Positions 62,035-64,000 of a stretch of 64,000 nt of DNA are shown in pieces. Position numbers and translations under genes: made by a program. Under the pieces are notes generated by a model. That model worked only from the letters and a program-made list of their open reading frames with translations. It was not told where the DNA came from and ran no database searches. This stretch comes from an uncultured Roseateles sp. (GTDB lineage Bacteria; Pseudomonadota; Gammaproteobacteria; Burkholderiales; Burkholderiaceae_C): the NCBI RefSeq assembly GCF_963422335.1, contig NZ_OY729424.1:5828001-5892000 (forward strand). Direction: 5' to 3'. Position 1 is the first letter of the stretch. Every line of letters begins with the position of its first letter.

Positions 62035-62715
62035 TCACTGCTCGGCACTTCGTGACAGCCTGAGAAATTGTTGACTGCTCAAGCGAAAAGGCTTGCTGCC
62101 CTCGGCAACAAACACTTGATTGTCTGCCGTCGATTTGGTGACCAAGGCGTTGGCACCGATGAAGCAGCCAGCGCCGATGCTGATGCTGGGCCCCACCGTG
62201 CTGTTGATGGCCAGAATGCAACTCTCGCCAAGACTCACGCTGCCAGCAATTTTGGCCCCGGAAGTCAGCCAGCAATTGCTGCCCACGCGGCTGTGATGGC
62301 CGATCAACGCTCCGCTCCAGACGAACACATTGTCACCCAGCGTCACGCAGGGATGGATCAGCACCTGGTTCATGATGAAGCAGTTGTCACCCACCACGCA
62401 GTCCTTGGGCAAGCCCGCTTCGGGATGCACGTAAGAGGGCAGCCGATAGCCCAACTGGCGGGCCTGCGCGCATCGGCCCGCACGCAGGCCATTCAGGTCC
62501 TGGAAGCCCAGCGCCACAAACATGTCGTGCGTGTCGGGCGGGTAATGTTGAGCCACCTCATCGAACGGCACAGTCGGCAAGCCCTTCCACTGCGAACCGG
62601 GAAGGTAGTCGCGATCCACGCAGCAGGCCACCACTTGGCGCTCGCTGTGCTCCCGCAGGAAGTAGAGCACCACCTCGGCGATCTTGCCGCTGCCAAACAG
62701 AACAATCGGTTTCAT
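62035..62715 (-). CDS. PglD/NeuD-family sugar acyltransferase
   Basis: A 226-residue protein with an N-terminal Rossmann-like domain (PIVLFGSGKIAEVVLYFL, VACCVDRDYL) and a left-handed beta-helix of hexapeptide repeats (CVVGDNCFIMNQVLIHPCVTLGD and VFVWSGALIGHHSRVG, with the catalytic His in GHHS). PglD acetylates the 4-amino group of UDP-4-amino-4,6-dideoxy-GlcNAc; this protein is a relative of it. The acyl donor may be acetyl-CoA or, given the adenylation gene directly upstream (ATGA overlap), another acyl group. The open frame extends upstream but only as antisense or overlap of that gene. Confidence 0.8.
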   Translation of the reverse strand: MKPIVLFGSGKIAEVVLYFLREHSERQVVACCVDRDYLPGSQWKGLPTVPFDEVAQHYPPDTHDMFVALGFQDLNGLRAGRCAQARQLGYRLPSYVHPEAGLPKDCVVGDNCFIMNQVLIHPCVTLGDNVFVWSGALIGHHSRVGSNCWLTSGAKIAGSVSLGESCILAINSTVGPSISIGAGCFIGANALVTKSTADNQVFVAEGSKPFRLSSQQFLRLSRSAEQ

Positions 62716-64000
62716 GATGTTGAGGTAGGAGGAGGAGTGGCAAAGCCTGTCAGCGCCATGCGATCGATCTTGCCGTTGGCATTCTTGGGCAGCAGAGGCA
62801 GCAAGTGCAGACGGCGTGGCCGCATATAGGCAGGCAAGGCAGCAGCCAGATCGCCCAGCACGTCTTCCGCCGCCCGGGATGAGTTCAACGCAGCGAACGC
62901 GACGATCTGGCCCAGGCCATCGTCGCGCGGCAGATAGATGGCGGCGCACTCCTGCACATCAGCCACAGTGCCCAGCGCAGACTCGATCTCCTCGAGTTCG
63001 ATGCGATAGCCCATGTGCTTGATCTGGAAGTCGGCACGCCCCTTGAAGTGCAGACGCCCCTGCTCGTCCCGGCGCACAAGATCGCCGGTGCGGTAGCCCA
63101 GGTCGAAATGACGCTGATGACCCGGGTGCTGCACAAAGGATTGGGCCGTGCGCTGGGGATCGGCGTAATAGCCCAGCCCGACCTGGGGCCCGCGCAACAG
63201 CAGTTCGCCCACTTGGGCATCACCGCCTTCGCCGGGCAGGATTTCATAGTCAAAGCTATCCGCCAGAACACCCAACGGCGCCAAGCTGTGCATGTCCGCA
63301 AAGTCGTCGGCACCAACCGTGTAGGAGGAGCAGATGCAGGTGCACTCCGTCGGACCGTAGACGTTTTCCAGCTTGGCTCGCCCGCCAAACAGCTCGAACA
63401 ACTGGCGCAGCTTGGGCTTGGGGAAGCCCTCACCACCAAAGGCCAGGCATCGCATGGACTGGAAATCGTCTTCGCTCAGCGCACGCGTCGTCAGCAGGTA
63501 AACAAGCAGCGAGGGCACGGAGAACCACACGGTGCATGCTGCCTGATTGATCAGGCGCACCAGCCCGCGCGGATCGCGCACCTGTGCGGCGTCCAGCGGC
63601 ACCAGGGTGGCGCCGCTCAGCAGCGCCGCATAGAAGTCGAATACCGAGTTGTCGAAATACATCGGGTTGACGTTGGTCAGCACGTCTCCCGGGGTGATCG
63701 CAAAACGTTGGCGCGCCCAGCTGGCAAACCACAGCACATTGGCGTGCGACATGACCGCGCCCTTGGGGGATCCGGTCGAACCCGAGGTGAACATGATGTA
63801 TGCCGGCGAGCCGCTGGGGACTGTCCGCTCCTCGACCGGGCCCGCCCCCATGTCCGGCGTGATCAACGCATCAAGCCGCAGTAGCGGCGCACATCCAGCG
63901 GCGAGCAGTTCCGCCTCGAACGGCAAGCCGGCAAACGCGCTGACGATCAGCTTCGGACTGCAGGTCGACAGAATCCGCTGCAGGCGGGGCCAGGGGCTGT
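62712..64000 (-). CDS. AMP-binding adenylation enzyme, partial (cut by window edge)
   Basis: Adenylate-forming enzyme that activates a carboxylic or amino acid, usually for loading on a carrier protein. About 429 residues are present and the frame is open to the right edge, so the N-terminal 60-100 residues are missing. Motifs in order: YIMFTSGSTGSPKGAVMSH (P-loop), NVYGPTEC, GELLLRGPQVGLGYY, YRTGDL, KGRADFQIKHMGYRIELEEIE and NANGKIDR (catalytic Lys). It belongs with the amino-acid-adenylation or DltA-like branch. No carrier-protein gene is in the window. Confidence 0.9.
   Translation of the reverse strand, partial: SPWPRLQRILSTCSPKLIVSAFAGLPFEAELLAAGCAPLLRLDALITPDMGAGPVEERTVPSGSPAYIMFTSGSTGSPKGAVMSHANVLWFASWARQRFAITPGDVLTNVNPMYFDNSVFDFYAALLSGATLVPLDAAQVRDPRGLVRLINQAACTVWFSVPSLLVYLLTTRALSEDDFQSMRCLAFGGEGFPKPKLRQLFELFGGRAKLENVYGPTECTCICSSYTVGADDFADMHSLAPLGVLADSFDYEILPGEGGDAQVGELLLRGPQVGLGYYADPQRTAQSFVQHPGHQRHFDLGYRTGDLVRRDEQGRLHFKGRADFQIKHMGYRIELEEIESALGTVADVQECAAIYLPRDDGLGQIVAFAALNSSRAAEDVLGDLAAALPAYMRPRRLHLLPLLPKNANGKIDRMALTGFATPPPTSTS

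Noticed and set aside
1..64000. CRISPR arrays, tRNA or rRNA genes, insertion sequences, prophage or integrase genes
   Set aside because: Looked for by eye and by translated motifs; no direct-repeat array, cloverleaf-like segment, transposase or integrase signature was seen.

Overview
This 64 kb window is high-GC DNA from a Gram-negative bacterium, most probably a betaproteobacterium of the order Burkholderiales. The evidence is the arrangement of a DUF177 (YceD) gene, rpmF and plsX on one strand with a divergent maf gene, together with an RhlE helicase, a type II secretion system (T2SS) and large surface-polysaccharide loci. Genus is not determinable here. The left and right edges cut through plsX and an adenylation-domain gene. 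I saw no tRNA, rRNA, insertion sequence, CRISPR array or integrase.

Layout. 1-4.5 kb: housekeeping genes (plsX, rpmF, DUF177, maf, an RsmI-like methylase, rhlE). 4.6-30.7 kb: polysaccharide locus 1. It has a WecA/MraY-type phosphoglycosyltransferase, a Wzz-type chain-length protein and an SLBB export protein on the minus strand, then rmlBDAC, a divergent SDR and hexapeptide protein, two tandem DegT-family genes, Wzx, three glycosyltransferases and the CapF/CapE/CapG (WbjC/B/D) trio for UDP-L-FucNAc. A Wzy-like polymerase and a GT2 follow on the minus strand. It ends with a three-gene unit: a small membrane protein, a methyltransferase fused to a kinase-like N-terminal domain, and a membrane sulfatase-fold protein. 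30.7-41.1 kb: a T2SS in the transcribed order G-H-I-J-K-L-M-C-D-E-F. 41.2-43.8 kb: a secreted protein gene with its own strong promoter and terminator, and a GNAT gene. 43.8-56.2 kb: polysaccharide locus 2, one long minus-strand operon (wbpB, wbpD, wbpE, wzx, methyltransferase, three glycosyltransferases, PglE-, PglC- and PglF-like genes). 56.3-57.8 kb: lysS. 57.8-64 kb: a minus-strand sugar-decoration operon (adenylation enzyme, PglD/NeuD-like acyltransferase, methyltransferase, beta-propeller glycosidase-like protein, formyltransferase, FkbM methyltransferase).

How the parts work together (inference from families). Locus 1 should make dTDP-L-rhamnose and UDP-L-FucNAc and assemble them on a polyprenyl carrier by a Wzx/Wzy route with outer-membrane export. 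Locus 2 carries its own initiating transferase and flippase, and should make a 2,3-diacetamido uronic acid sugar and a 4-amino-4,6-dideoxy-GlcNAc-type sugar. The right-edge operon has three enzymes that could acylate or formylate an amino group. The window thus seems to encode two polysaccharide (or glycoprotein glycan) systems flanking a secretion system and a candidate abundant secreted protein.

The most unusual items are the kinase-like/methyltransferase fusion with its two partners, the tandem DegT pair in which one copy has Arg in place of the catalytic Lys, and the secreted protein gene with a perfect 16-bp palindrome in its leader.
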